DNA of 64,000 nucleotides from Taudactylus pleione (Eukaryota > Chordata > Amphibia > Anura > Myobatrachidae). Shown here piece by piece: positions 48,501 through 61,999 of this stretch (the first letter of the stretch is position 1; each line of letters starts with the position of its first letter). Where the stretch lies: NCBI GenBank assembly GCA_031769625.1, contig JAUIMM010001259.1:1-64000 (forward strand), written 5' to 3'. The notes under the pieces were generated by a model. The model was not told the DNA's origin. It was given only the letters and a program-made list of their open reading frames with translations, and searched no databases. The translations under genes and the position numbers were made by a program.

Positions 48501-49811
48501 GGGTCTTGGTCTTCAACACATCCAGTGAAATTTTGAGCTGTCTGTGTTTGCTACAAGAGGAGATAACACAAAGTATGCGCTTTTGTTGTTTCCATTGCTT
48601 TCAATGCATTTTGGCCTAAAATGAACAATTGCTGTTTTCTCTTAAACGCAACATGGGAGAAAAACCATTTCACATCACATTTCTGGGTCTTGGTCTTCAA
48701 CACATTCGGTGAAATTTTGAGTTGTCTGTGTTTGCTACAAGAGGAGATAACACAAAGCATGCGCTTTTGTTGTTTCCATTGCTTTCAATGCATTTTGGCC
48801 TAAAATTCACAATTGCTGTTTTCTCTTAAACGCAACATGGGAGAAAAACCATTTCACATCACATTTGTGGTAGTTGGTCTTCAACACATCCTGTGAAATT
48901 TTGAGCTGTCTGTGTTTGCTACAAGAGGAGATAACACAAAGTATGCGCTTTTGTTGTTTCCATTGATTTCAATGCATTTTGGCCTAAAATGAACAATTGC
49001 TGTTTTCTCTTAAACGCAACATGGGAGAAAAACCATTTCACATCACATTTGTGGGACTTGGTCTTCAACACATCCAGTGAAATTTTGAGCTGTCTGTGTT
49101 TGCTACAAGAGGAGATATCACAAAGTATGCGCTTTTGTTGTTTTCATTGCTTTCAATGCATTTTGGCCTAAAACGTGCATTTGCGATTTTCTCTTAAACG
49201 CAACATGGGAGAAAAACCATTTCACATCACATTTGTGGGTCTTGGTCTTCAACACATCCAGTGAAATTTTGAGCTGTCTGTGTTTTCTACAAGAGGAGAT
49301 AACACAAAGTATGTGCTTTTGTTGTTTCCATTGCTTTCAATGCATTTTGGCCTAAAATGAACAATTGCTGTTTTCTCTTAAATGCAACATGGGAGAAAAA
49401 CCATTTCACATTACATTTGTGGGTCTTGGTCTTCAACACATCCAGTGAAATTTTGAGCTGTCTGTGTTTGCTACAAGAGGAGATAACACAAAGTATGCGC
49501 TTTTGTTGTTTCCATTGCTTTCAATGCATTTTGGCCTAAAACGTGCATTTGCTGTTTTCTCTTAAACGCAACATGGGAGAAAAATCATTTCACATCACAT
49601 TTGTGGGTCTTGGTCTTCAACACATCCAGTGAAATTTTGAGCTGTCTGTGTTTTCTACAAGAGGAGATAACACAAAGTATGCGCTTTTGTTGTTTCCATT
49701 GCCTTCAATGCATTTTGGCCTAAAACGTGCATTTGCTGTTTTCTCTTAAACGCAACATGGGAGAAAAACCATTTCACATCACATTTGTGGGTCTTGGTCT
49801 TCAACACATCC
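39517..49811 (+). repeat. Long higher-order repeat of about 10.3 kb (56 monomers), copy B
   Basis: It follows copy A directly. Relative to A it has gained two monomers at 40.0-40.5 kb and two at about 42.38-42.9 kb. It has lost one near 43.9 kb, one near 48.3 kb and one near 49.6 kb. At 43842-44025 a single GTGGTAGTTGG monomer replaces the two of A at 32995-33360. Its right half was itself duplicated as the 5,332-bp repeat that follows. Confidence 0.87.
39958..40741 (+). repeat. Two-monomer (368-bp) tandem duplication
   Basis: A GAGTAAAACC monomer plus a GAGAAATGTTG monomer occur twice in a row: 40018 and 40386 for the first marker, 40166 and 40534 for the second, both spaced 368. Copies differ by a few bases, including CTTCTACAC (near 40425), AAAGTGTGCGC (near 40486) and AACGATTT (near 40576). 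This pair accounts for the first two-monomer gain of copy B over copy A. Confidence 0.85.
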
Positions 49812-50178
49812 AATGAAATTTTGAGCTGTCTGTGTTTGCTACAAGAGGAGATATCACAAAGTATGCGCTTTTGTTGTTTTCATTGCTTTCAATGCATTTT
49901 GGCCTAAAACGTGCATTTGCGATTTTCTCTTAAACGCAACATGGGAGAAAAACCATTTCTCATCACATTTGTGGGTCTTGGTCTTCAACACATCCAATGA
50001 AATTTTGAGCTGTCTGTGTTTGCTACAAGAGGAGATATCACAAAGTATGCGCTTTTGTTGTTTTCATTGCTTTCAATGCATTTTGGCCTAAAACGTGCAT
50101 TTGCGATTTTCTCTTAAACGCAACATGGGAGAAAAACCATTTCTCATCACATTTGTGGGTCTTGGTCTTCAACACATC
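44847..50178 (+). repeat. 29-monomer duplication, 5,332 bp, copy 1
   Basis: An offset of exactly 5,332 (29 x 184 minus 4) joins 44889 with 50221, 47045 with 52377 and 49357 with 54689. The left edge is set by CATTCAGTG here against CATCCAGTG at 50174. Rare variants are shared by both copies: CACCTTATATTT (45916/51248), CAACACACCCAG (46314/51646), CCAATTCTTTC (47307/52639) and GTATGTGC (49310/54642). It contains two 182-bp monomers. Confidence 0.92.
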
Positions 50179-53100
50179 CAGTGAAATTTTGAGCTGTCTG
50201 TGTTTGCTACAAGAGGAGATTTCACAAAGTATGCATTTTTGTTGTTTTCATTGCTTTCAATGCATTTTGGCCTAAAACGTGCATTTGCTGTTTTCTCTTA
50301 AACGCAACATGGGAGAAAAACCATTTCACATCACATTTGTGGGTCTTGGTCTTCAACACATCCAGTGAAATTTTGAGCTGTCTGTGTTTGCTACAAGAGG
50401 AGATAACACAAAGTATGCGTTTTTGTTGTTTCCATTGCTTTCAATGCATTTTGGCCTAAAATGAACAATTGCTGTTTTCTCTTAAACGCAACATGGGAGA
50501 AAAACCATTTCACATCACATTTCTGGGTCTTGGTCTTCAACACATTCGGTGAAATTTTGAGCTGTCTGTGTTTGCTACAAGAGGAGATAACACAAAGCAT
50601 GCGCTTTTGTTGTTTCCATTGCTTTCAATGCATTTTGGCCTAAAATTCACAATTGCTGTTTTCTCTTAAACGCAACATGGGAGAAAAACCATTTCACATC
50701 ACATTTGTGGTAGTTGGTCTTCAACACATCCTGTGAAATTTTGAGCTGTCTGTGTTTGCTACAAGAGGAGATAACACAAAGTATGCGCTTTTGTTGTTTC
50801 CATTGATTTCAATGCATTTTGGCCTAAAATGAACAATTGCTGTTTTCTCTTAAACGCAACATGGGAGAAAAACCATTTCACATCACATTTGTGGGACTTG
50901 GTCTTCAACACATCCAGTGAAATTTTGAGCTGTCTGTGTTTGCTACAAGAGGAGATATCACAAAGTATGCGCTTTTGTTGTTTTCATTGCTTTCAATGCA
51001 TTTTGGCCTAAAACGTGCATTTGCGATTTTCTCTTAAACGCAACATGGGAGAAAAACCATTTCACATCACATTTGTGGGTCTTGGTCTTCAACACATCCA
51101 GTGAAATTTTGAGCTGTCTGTGTTTTCTACAAGAGGAGATAACACAAAGTATGCGCTTTTGTTGTTTCCATTGCTTTCAATGCATTTTGGCCTAAAATGA
51201 ACAATTGCTGATTTCTCTTAAATGCAACATGGGAGAAAAACCATTTCACCTTATATTTGTGGGTCTTGGTCTTCAACACATCCAGTGAAATTTTGAGCTG
51301 TCTGTGTTTGCTACAAGAGGAGATAACACAAAGTATGCGCTTTTGTTGTTTCCATTGCTTTCAATGCATTTTGGCCTAAAACGTGCATTTGCTGTTTTCT
51401 CTTAAACGCAACATGGGAGAAAAATCATTTCACATCACATTTGTGGGTCTTGGTCTTCAACACATCCAGTGAAATTTTGAGCTGTCTGTGTTTGCTACAA
51501 GAGGAGATATCACAAAGTATGCGCTTTTGTTGTTTTCATTGCTTTCAATGCATTTTGGCCTAAAACGTGCATTTGCGATTTTCTCTTAAATGCAACATGG
51601 GAGAAAAACCATTTCTCATCACATTTCTGGGTCTTGGTCTTCAACACACCCAGTGAAATTTTGAGCTGTCTGTGTTTTCTACAAGAGGAGATAACACAAA
51701 GTATGCGCTTTTGTTGTTTCCATTGCTTTCAATGCATTTTGGCCTAAAACGTGCATTTGCTGTTTTCTCTTAAACGCAACATGGGAGAAAAACCATTTCA
51801 CATCACATTTGTGGGTCTTGGTCTTCAACACATCCAATGAAATTTTGAGCTGTCTGTGTTTGCTACAAGAGGAGATATCACAAAGTATGCGCTTTTGTTG
51901 TTTTCATTGCTTTCAATGCATTTTGGCCTAAAACGTGCATTTGCGATTTTCTCTTAAACGCAACATGGGAGAAAAACCATTTCTCATCACATTTGTGGGT
52001 CTTGGTCTTCAACACATCCAGTGAAATTTTGAGCTGTCTGTGTTTTCTACAAGAGGAGATAACACAAAGTATGCGCTTTTGTTATTTCCATTGCTTTTAA
52101 TGCATTTTGGCCTAAAACGTGCATTTGCTGTTTTCTCTTAAACGCAACATGGGAGAACAACCATTTCACATCACATTTGTGGGTCTTGGTCTTCAACACA
52201 TCCGGTGAAATTTTGAGGTGTCTGTATTTGCTACAAGAGGAGATAACACAAAGTATGCGCTTTTGTTGTTTCCATTGCTTTCAATGCATTTTGGCCTAAA
52301 ATGAACAATTGCTGTTTTCTCTTAAACGCAACAAGGGAGAAAAACCATTTCACATCACATTTGTGGTAGTTGGTCTTCAACACATCAAGTGAGATTTTGA
52401 GCTGTCTGTGTTTGCTACAAGAGGAGATATCACAAAGTATGCGCTTTTGTTGTTTCCATTGCTTTCAATGCATTTTGGCCTAAAATGAACAATTGCTGTT
52501 CTCTTAAACACAACATGGGAGAAAAACCATTTCACATCACATTTGTGGGTATTGGTCTTCAACACATCCAGTGAAATTTTGAGCTGTCTGTGTTTGCTAC
52601 AAGAGGAGATATCACAAAGTATGCACTTTTGTTGTTTCCAATTCTTTCAATGCATTTTGGCCTAAAACGTGCATTTGCTGTTTTCTCTTAAACGCAACAT
52701 GGGAGAAAAACCATTCCACATCATATTTGTGGGTCTTGGTCTTCAACACATCCAGTGAAATTTTGAACTGTCTGTGTTTGCTACAAGAGGAGATAACACA
52801 AAGTATGCGCTTTTGTTGTTTCCATTGCTTTCAATGCATTTTGGCCTAAAACGTGCATTTGCGATTTTCTCTTAAACGCAACATGGGAGAAAAACCATTT
52901 CTCATCACATTTGTGGGTCTTGGTCTTCAACACATCCAGTGAAATTTTGAGCTGTCTGTGTTTTCTACAAGAGGAGATAACACAAAGTATGCGCTTTTGT
53001 TATTTCCATTGCTTTTAATGCATTTTGGCCTAAAACGTGCATTTGCTGTTTTCTCTTAAATGCAACATGGGAGAACAACCATTTCACATCACATTTGTGG

Positions 53101-55328
53101 GTCTTGGTCTTCAACACATCCGGTGAAATTTTGAGGTGTCTGTATTTGCTACAAGAGGAGATAACACAAAGTATGCGCTTTTGTTGTTTCCATTGCTTTC
53201 AATGCATTTTGGCCTAAAATGAACAATTGCTGTTTTCTCTTAAACGCAACAAGGGAGAAAAACCATTTCACATCACATTTGTGGTAGTTGGTCTTCAACA
53301 CATCAAGTGAGATTTTGAGCTGTCTGTGTTTGCTACAAGAGGAGATATCACAAAGTATGCGCTTTTGTTGTTTCCATTGCTTTCAATGCATTTTGGCCTA
53401 AAATGAACAATTGCTGTTCTCTTAAACACAACATGGGAGAAAAACCATTTCACATCACATTTGTGGGTATTGGTCTTCAACACATCCAGTGAAATTTTGA
53501 GCTGTCTGTGTTTGCTACAAGAGGAGATATCACAAAGTATGCACTTTTGTTGTTTCCATTTCTTTCAATGCATTTTGGCCTAAAACGTGCATTTGCTGTT
53601 TTCTCTTAAACGCAACATGGGAGAAAAACCATTCCACATCATATTTGTGGGTCTTGGTCTTCAACACATCCAGTGAAATTTTGAACTGTCTGTGTTTGCT
53701 ACAAGAGGAGATTTCACAAAGTATGCATTTTTGTTGTTTCCATTGCCTTCAATGCATTTTGGCCTAAAACGTGCATTTGCTGTTTTCTCTTAAATGCAAC
53801 ATGGGAGAAAAACCATTTCACATCACATTTGTGGGTCTTGGTCTTCAACACATCCAGTGAAATTTTGAGCTGTCTGTGTTTGCTACAAGAGGAGATAACA
53901 CAAAGTATGCGCTTTTGTTGTTTCCATTGCTTTCAATGCATTTTGGCCTAAAATGAACAATTGCTGTTTTCTCTTAAACGCAACATGGGAGAAAAACCAT
54001 TTCACATCACATTTCTGGGTCTTGGTCTTCAACACATTCGGTGAAATTTTGAGTTGTCTGTGTTTGCTACAAGAGGAGATAACACAAAGCATGCGCTTTT
54101 GTTGTTTCCATTGCTTTCAATGCATTTTGGCCTAAAATTCACAATTGCTGTTTTCTCTTAAACGCAACATGGGAGAAAAACCATTTCACATCACATTTGT
54201 GGTAGTTGGTCTTCAACACATCCTGTGAAATTTTGAGCTGTCTGTGTTTGCTACAAGAGGAGATAACACAAAGTATGCGCTTTTGTTGTTTCCATTGATT
54301 TCAATGCATTTTGGCCTAAAATGAACAATTGCTGTTTTCTCTTAAACGCAACATGGGAGAAAAACCATTTCACATCACATTTGTGGGACTTGGTCTTCAA
54401 CACATCCAGTGAAATTTTGAGCTGTCTGTGTTTGCTACAAGAGGAGATATCACAAAGTATGCGCTTTTGTTGTTTTCATTGCTTTCAATGCATTTTGGCC
54501 TAAAACGTGCATTTGCGATTTTCTCTTAAACGCAACATGGGAGAAAAACCATTTCACATCACATTTGTGGGTCTTGGTCTTCAACACATCCAGTGAAATT
54601 TTGAGCTGTCTGTGTTTTCTACAAGAGGAGATAACACAAAGTATGTGCTTTTGTTGTTTCCATTGCTTTCAATGCATTTTGGCCTAAAATGAACAATTGC
54701 TGTTTTCTCTTAAATGCAACATGGGAGAAAAACCATTTCACATTACATTTGTGGGTCTTGGTCTTCAACACATCCAGTGAAATTTTGAGCTGTCTGTGTT
54801 TGCTACAAGAGGAGATAACACAAAGTATGCGCTTTTGTTGTTTCCATTGCTTTCAATGCATTTTGGCCTAAAACGTGCATTTGCTGTTTTCTCTTAAACG
54901 CAACATGGGAGAAAAATCATTTCACATCACATTTGTGGGTCTTGGTCTTCAACACATCCAGTGAAATTTTGAGCTGTCTGTGTTTTCTACAAGAGGAGAT
55001 AACACAAAGTATGCGCTTTTGTTGTTTCCATTGCCTTCAATGCATTTTGGCCTAAAACGTGCATTTGCTGTTTTCTCTTAAACGCAACATGGGAGAAAAA
55101 CCATTTCACATCACATTTGTGGGTCTTGGTCTTCAACACATCCAATGAAATTTTGAGCTGTCTGTGTTTGCTACAAGAGGAGATATCACAAAGTATGCGC
55201 TTTTGTTGTTTTCATTGCTTTCAATGCATTTTGGCCTAAAACGTGCATTTGCGATTTTCTCTTAAACGCAACATGGGAGAAAAACCATTTCTCATCACAT
55301 TTGTGGGTCTTGGTCTTCAACACATCCA
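50179..55328 (+). repeat. 29-monomer duplication, copy 2 (about 28 monomers)
   Basis: It follows copy 1 without a gap and ends at 55328, where CATCCAGTG replaces the CATCCAATG of copy 1 (49997). I saw no base difference from copy 1 at any place I compared, including all rare variants. This is the most recent event visible in the window, or else an assembly duplication. The last base pairs lead into a CTGTCTGTCTTTGC monomer that belongs to a different block. Confidence 0.9.
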
Positions 55329-58322
55329 GTGAAATTTTGAGCTGTCTGTCTTTGCTACAAGAGGAGATAACACAAAGTATGCGCTTTTGTTGTTTCCATT
55401 GCTTTCAATGCATTTTGGCCTAAAATGAACAATTGCTGTTTTCTCTTAAACGCAACATGGGAGAAAAACCATTTCACATCACATTTATGGGACTTGGTCT
55501 TCAACACATCCAGAGAAATGTTGAGCTATCTGTGTTTGCTACAAGAGGAGATAATACAAAGTATGCGCTTTTGTTTTTTCCTTTGCTTTCAATGCATTTT
55601 GGCCTAAAACGTGCATTTGCTGTTTTCTCTTAAATGCAACAAGGGAGAAAAGCCATTTCACATCACTTTTGTGGGTCTTGGTCTTCAACACATCCAGTGA
55701 AATTTTTAGCTGTCTGTGTTTGCTACAAGAGGAGATATCACAAAGTATGCGCTTTTGTTGTTTCCATTGCTTTCAATGCATTTTGGCCTAAAACGTGCAT
55801 TTGCTGTTTTCTCTTAAAAGCAACATGGGAGAAAAACCATTGCACATCACATTTGTGGGTCTTGGTCTTCAACACATCCAGTGAAATTTTGAGCTGTCTG
55901 TGTTTGCTACAAGAGGAGATATCACAAAGTATGCGCTTTTGTTATTTCCATTGCTTTCAATGCATTTTGGCCTAAAACGTGCATTTGCTGTTTTCTCTTA
56001 AACGCAACATGGGAGAAAAACCATTTCACATCACATTTGTGGGTCTTAGTCTTCAACACATCCAGTGAAATTTTGAGCTGTCTGTCTTTGCTACAAGAGG
56101 AGATAACACAAAGTATGCGCTTTTGTTGTTTCCATTGCTTTCAATGCAATTTGGCCTAAAATGAACAATTGCTGTTTTCTCTTAAACGCAACATGGGAGA
56201 AAAACAATTTCACATCACATTTATGGGACTTGGTCTTCAACACATCCAGTGAAATTTTGAGCTATCTGTGTTTGCTACAAGAGGAGATAACACAAAGTAT
56301 GCGCTTTTGTTGTTTCCATTGCTTTTAATGCATTTTGGCCTAAAACGTGCATTTGCTGTTTTCTCTTAAACGCAACATGGGAGAAAAACCATTTCACATC
56401 ACATTTCTGGGTCTTGGTCTTCAACACATTCGGTGAAATTTTGAGCTGTCTGTGTTTGCTACAAGAGGAGATAACACAAAGCATGCGCTTTTGTTGTTTC
56501 CATTGCTTTCAATGCATTTTGGCCTAAAATTCACAATTGCTGTGTTCTCTTAAACGCAACATGGGAGAAAAACCGTTTCACATCACATTTGTGGTAGTTG
56601 GTCTTCAACACATCCTGTGAAATATTGAGCTGTCTGTGTTTGCTACAAGAGGAGATAACACAAAGTATGCGCTTTTGTTGTTTCCATTGATTTCAATGCA
56701 TTTTGGCCTAAAATGAACAATTGCTGTTTTCTCTTAAACGCAACATGGGAGAAAAACCATTTCACATCACATTTGTGGGACTTGGTCTTCAACACATCCA
56801 GTGAAATTTTGAGCTGTCTGTGTTTGCTACAAGAGGAGATATCACAAAGTATGCGCTTTTGTTGTTTTCATTGCTTTCAATGCATTTTGGCCTAAAACGT
56901 GCATTTGCGATTTTCTCTTAAACGCAACATGGGAGAAAAACCATTTCACATCAGATTTGTGGGTCTTGGTCTTCAACACATCCAGTGAAATTTTGAGCTG
57001 TCTGTGTTTTCTACAAGAGGAGATAACACAAAGTATGCACTTTTGTTGTTTCCATTGCTTTCAATGCATTTTGGCCTAAAATGAACAATTGCTGTTTTCT
57101 CTTAAATGCAACATGGGAGAAAAACCATTTCACATCACATTTGTGGGTCTTGGTCTTCAACACATCCAGTGAAATTTTGAGCTGTCTGTGTTTGCTACAA
57201 GAGGAGATATCACAAAGTATGCGCTTTTGTTGTTTTCATTGCTTTCAATGCATTTTGGCCTAAAACATGCATTTGCGATTTTCTCTTAAATGCAACATGG
57301 GAGAAAAACCATTTCTCATCACATTTCTGGGTCTTGGTCTTCAACACATCCAGTGAAATTTTGAGCTGTCTGTGTTTTCTACAAGAGGAGATAACACAAA
57401 GTATGCGCTTTTGTTGTTTCCATTGCTTTCAATGCATTTTGGCCTAAAACGTGCATTTGCTGTTTTCTCTTAAACGCAACATGGGAGAAAAACCATTTCA
57501 CATCACATTTGTGGGTCTTGGTCTTCAACACATCCAATGAAATTTTGAGCTGTCTGTGTTTGCTACAAGAGGAGATATCACAAAGTATGCGCTTTTGTTG
57601 TTTTCATTGCTTTCAATGCATTTTGGCCTAAAACGTGCATTTGCGATTTTCTCTTAAATGCAACATGGGAGAAAAACCATTTCTCATCACATTTCTGGGT
57701 CTTGGTCTTCAACACATCCAGTGAAATTTTGAGCTGTCTGTGTTTTCTACAAGAGGAGATAACACAAAGTATGCGCTTTTGTTGTTTCCATTGCTTTCAA
57801 TGCATTTTGGCCTAAAACGTGCATTTGCTGTTTTCTCTTAAACGCAACATGGGAGAAAAACCATTTCACATCACATTTGTGGGTCTTGGTCTTCAACACA
57901 TCCAATGAAATTTTGAGCTGTCTGTGTTTGCTACAAGAGGAGATATCACAAAGTATGCGCTTTTGTTGTTTTCATTGCTTTCAATGCATTTTGGCCTAAA
58001 ACGTGCATTTGCAATTTTCTCTTAAACGCAACATGGGAGAAAAACCATTTCTCATCACATTTGTGGGTCTTGGTCTTCAACACATCCAGTGAAATTTTGA
58101 GCTGTCTGTGTTTTCTACAAGAGGAGATAACACAAAGTATGCGCTTTTGTTGATTCCATTGCTTTTAATGCATTTTGGCCTAAAACGTGCATTTGCTGTT
58201 TTCTCTTAAACGCAACATGGGAGAACAACCATTTCACATCACTTTTGTGGGTCTTGGTCTTCAACACATCCGGTGAAATTTTGAGGTGTCTGTATTTGCT
58301 ACAAGAGGAGATAACACAAAGT
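55329..58322 (+). repeat. Mosaic segment built from blocks seen elsewhere
   Basis: About 55329-56190 matches 27751-28612 at an offset of 27,578, including the rare AATGCAATTTGG (near 56145 and 28567). About 56380-56900 matches 34500-35020 at an offset of 21,879. About 58100-58322 matches 36037-36259 at an offset of 22,063. 57270-58005 is a local two-monomer duplication. The joins fall inside monomers at matching phase. No gene is seen. Confidence 0.8.
57270..58005 (+). repeat. Two-monomer (368-bp) duplication
   Basis: A GCGATTTTCTC/TTTCTCATC/ATTTCTGGG monomer followed by a CATCCAATG monomer occurs twice, with the CATCCAATG marker at 57531 and 57899 (spacing 368). The next GCGATT unit has mutated to GCAATTTTC near 58012. 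Confidence 0.8.
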
Positions 58323-61300
58323 ATGCGCTTTTGTTGTTTCCATTGCTTTCAATGCATTTTGGCCTAAAATGAACAATTGCTGTTTTCTCTTAAACGCAAC
58401 AAGGGAGAAAAACCATTTCACATCACATTTGTGGTAGTTGGTCTTCAACACATCAAGTGAGATTTTGAGCTGTCTGTGTTTGCTACAAGAGGAGATATCA
58501 CAAAGTATGCGCTTTTGTTGTTTCCATTGCTTTCAATGCATTTTGGCCTAAAATGAACAATTGCTGTTCTCTTAAACACAACATGGGAGAAAAACCATTT
58601 CACATCACATTTGTGGGTATTGGTCTTCAACACATCCAGTGAAATTTTGAGCTGTCTGTGTTTGCTACAAGAGGAGATATCACAAAGTATGCACTTTTGT
58701 TGTTTCCATTTCTTTCAATGCATTTTGGCCTAAAACGTGCATTTGCTGTTTTCTCTTAAACGCAACATGGGAGAAAAACCATTTCACATCATATTTGTGG
58801 GTCTTGGTCTTCAACACATCCAGTGAAATTTTGAACTGTCTGTGTTTGCTACAAGAGGAGATAACACAAAGTATGCGCTTTTGTTGTTTTCATTGCTTTC
58901 AATGCATTTTGGCCTAAAATGAACAATTGCTGTTTTCTCTTAAACGCAACATGGGAGAAAAACCATTTCACATCACATTTGTGGGACTTGGTCTTCAACA
59001 CATTCAGTGAAATTTTGAGCTGTCTGTGTTTGCTACAAGAGGAGATTTCACAAAGTATGCATTTTTGTTGTTTCCATTGCTTTCAATGCATTTTGGCCTA
59101 AAACGTGCATTTGCTGTTTTCTCTTAAACGCAACATGGGAGAAAAACCATTTCACATCACATTTGTGGGTCTTGGTCTTCAACACATCCAGTGAAATTTT
59201 GAGCTGTCTGTGTTTGCTACAAGAGGAGATAACACAAAGTATGCGCTTTTGTTGTTTCCATTGCTTTCAATGCATTTTGGCCTAAAATGAACAATTGCTG
59301 TTTTCTCTTAAACGCAACATGGGAGAAAAACCATTTCACATCACATTTCTGGGTCTTGGTCTTCAACACATTCGGTGAAATTTTGAGCTGTCTGTGTTTG
59401 CTACAAGAGGAGATAACACAAAGCATGCGCTTTTGTTGTTTCCATTGCTTTCAATGCATTTTGGCCTAAAATTCACAATTGCTGCTTTCTCTTAAACGCA
59501 ACATGGGAGAAAAACCATTTCACATCACAATTGTGGTAGTTGGTCTTCAACACATCCTGTGAAATTTTGAGCTGTCTGTGTTTGCTACAAGAGGAGATAA
59601 CACAAAGTATGCGCTTTTGTTGTTTCCATTGATTTCAATGCATTTTGGCCTAAAATGAACAATTGCTGTTTTCTCTTAAACGCAACATGGGAGAAAAACC
59701 ATTTCACATCACATTTGTGGGACTTGGTCTTCAACACATCCAGTGAAATTTTGAGCTGTCTGTGTTTGCTACAAGAGGAGATATCACAAAGTATGCGCTT
59801 TTGTTGTTTTCATTGCTTTCAATGCATTTTGGCCTAAAACGTGCATTTGCGATTTTCTCTTAAACGCAACATGGGAGAAAAACCATTTCACATCACATTT
59901 GTGGGTCTTGGTCTTCAACACATCCAGTGAAATTTTGAGATGTCGGTGTTTTCTACAAGAGGAGATAACACAAAGTATGCGCTTTTGTTGTTTCCATTGC
60001 TTTCAATGCATTTTGGCCTAAAATGAACAATTGCTGTTTTCTCTTAAATGCAACATGGGAGAAAAACCATTTCACATTACATTTGTGGGTCTTGGTCTTC
60101 AACACATCCAGTGTAATTTTGAGCTGTCTGTGTTTGCTACAAGAGGAGATAACACAAAGTATGCGCTTTTGTTGTTTCCATTGCTTTCAATGCATTTTGG
60201 CCTAAAACGTGCATTTGCTGTTTTCTCTTAAACGCAACATGGGAGAAAAATCATTTCACATCACATTTGTGGGTCTTGGTCTTCAACACATCCAGTGAAA
60301 TTTTGAGCTGTCCTGTGTTTGCTACAAGAGGAGATATCACAAAGTATGCGCTTTTGTTGTTTTCATTGCTTTCAATGCATTTTGGCCTAAAACGTGCATT
60401 TGCGATTTTCTCTTAAATGCAACATGGGAGAAAAACCATTTCTCATCACATTTCTGGGTCTTGGTCTTCAACACATCCAGTGAAATTTTGAGCTGTCTGT
60501 GTTTTCTACAAGAGGAGATAACAAAAAGTATGCGCTTTTGTTGTTTCCATTGCTTTCAATGCATTTTGGCCTAAAACGTGCATTTGCTGTTTTCTCTTAA
60601 ACGCAACATGGGAGAAAAACCATTTCACATCACATTTGTGGGACTTGGTCTTCAACACATCCAGTGAAATTTTGAGCTGTCTGTGTTTGCTACAAGAGGA
60701 GATAACACAAAGTATGCGCTTTTGTTGTTTCCATTGCTTTCAATGCATTTTGGCCTAAAATGAACAATTGCTGTTTTCTCTTAAACGCAACATGGGAGAA
60801 AAACCATTTCACATCACATTTCTGGGTCTTGGTCTTCAACACATTCGGTGAAATTTTGAGCTGTCTGTGTTTGCTACAAGAGGAGATAACACAAAGCATG
60901 CGCTTTTGTTGTTTCCATTGCTTTCAATGCATTTTGGCCTAAAATGAACAATTGCTGTTTTCTCTTAAACGCAACAAGGGAGAAAAACCATTTCACATCA
61001 CATTTGTGGTAGTTGGTCTTCAACACATCAAGTGAGATTTTGAGCTGTCTGTGTTTGCTACAAGAGGAGATATCACAAAGTATGCGCTTTTGTTGTTTCC
61101 ATTGCTTTCAATGCATTTTGGCCTAAAATGAACAATTGCTGTTCTCTTAAACACAACATGGGAGAAAAACCATTTCACATCACATTTGTGGGTATTGGTC
61201 TTCAACACATCCAGTGAAATTTTGAGCTGTCTGTGTTTGCTACAAGAGGAGATATCACAAAGTATGCACTTTTGTTGTTTCCATTTCTTTCAATGCATTT

Positions 61301-61999
61301 TGGCCTAAAACGTGCATTTGCTGTTTTCTCTTAAACGCAACATGGGAGAAAAACCATTTCACATCATATTTGTGGGTCTTGGTCTTCAACACATCCAGTG
61401 AAATTTTGAACTGTCTGTGTTTGCTACAAGAGGAGATAACACAAAGTATGCGCTTTCGTTGTTTCCATTGCTTTCAATGCATTTTGGCCTAAAATGAACA
61501 ATTGCTCTTTTCTCTTAAACGCAACATGGGAGAAAAACCATTTCACATCACATTTGTGGGACTTGGTCTTCAACACATTCAGTGAAATTTTGAGCTGTGT
61601 GTGTTTGCTACAAGAGGAGATTTCACAAAGTATGCATTTTTGTTGTTTCCATTGCTTTCAATGCATTTTGGCCTAAAACGTGCATTTGCTGTTTTCTCTT
61701 AAACGCAACATGGGAGAAAAACCATTTCACATCACATTTGTGGGTCTTGGTCTTCAACACATCCAGTGAAATTTTGAGCTGTCTGTGTTTGCTACAAGAG
61801 GAGATAACACAAAGTATGCGCTTTTGTTGTTTCCATTGCTTTCAATGCATTTTGGCCTAAAATGAACAATTGCTGTTTTCTCTTAAACGCAACATGGGAG
61901 AAAAACCATTTCACATCACATTTCTGGGTCTTGGTCTTCAACACATTCGGTGAAATTTTGAGCTGTCTGTGTTTGCTACAAGAGGAGATAACACAAAGC
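58323..61999 (+). repeat. 20-monomer higher-order repeat, 3,677 bp, copy 1
   Basis: An offset of 3,677 (20 x 184 minus 3) joins 58445 with 62122, 59287 with 62964 and 60023 with 63700. The rare CATCACAATTGTGG is shared (59524 and 63201). Private changes here are GAGATGTCGG (near 59937), CCAGTGTAATT (near 60110) and an extra base in CTGTCCTGTG (near 60308). It contains the first copy of the 1,102-bp duplication. Confidence 0.86.

Noticed and set aside
61450..61470. CENP-B-box-like TTTCGTTGTTTCC
   Set aside because: The TTCG core is present only by a single mutation at 61457. The required A and the CGGG half are missing (T and CATT instead). The usual monomer has TTTTG here. A weak resemblance of ACGCAACATGGGAG on the other half also lacks the core bases.
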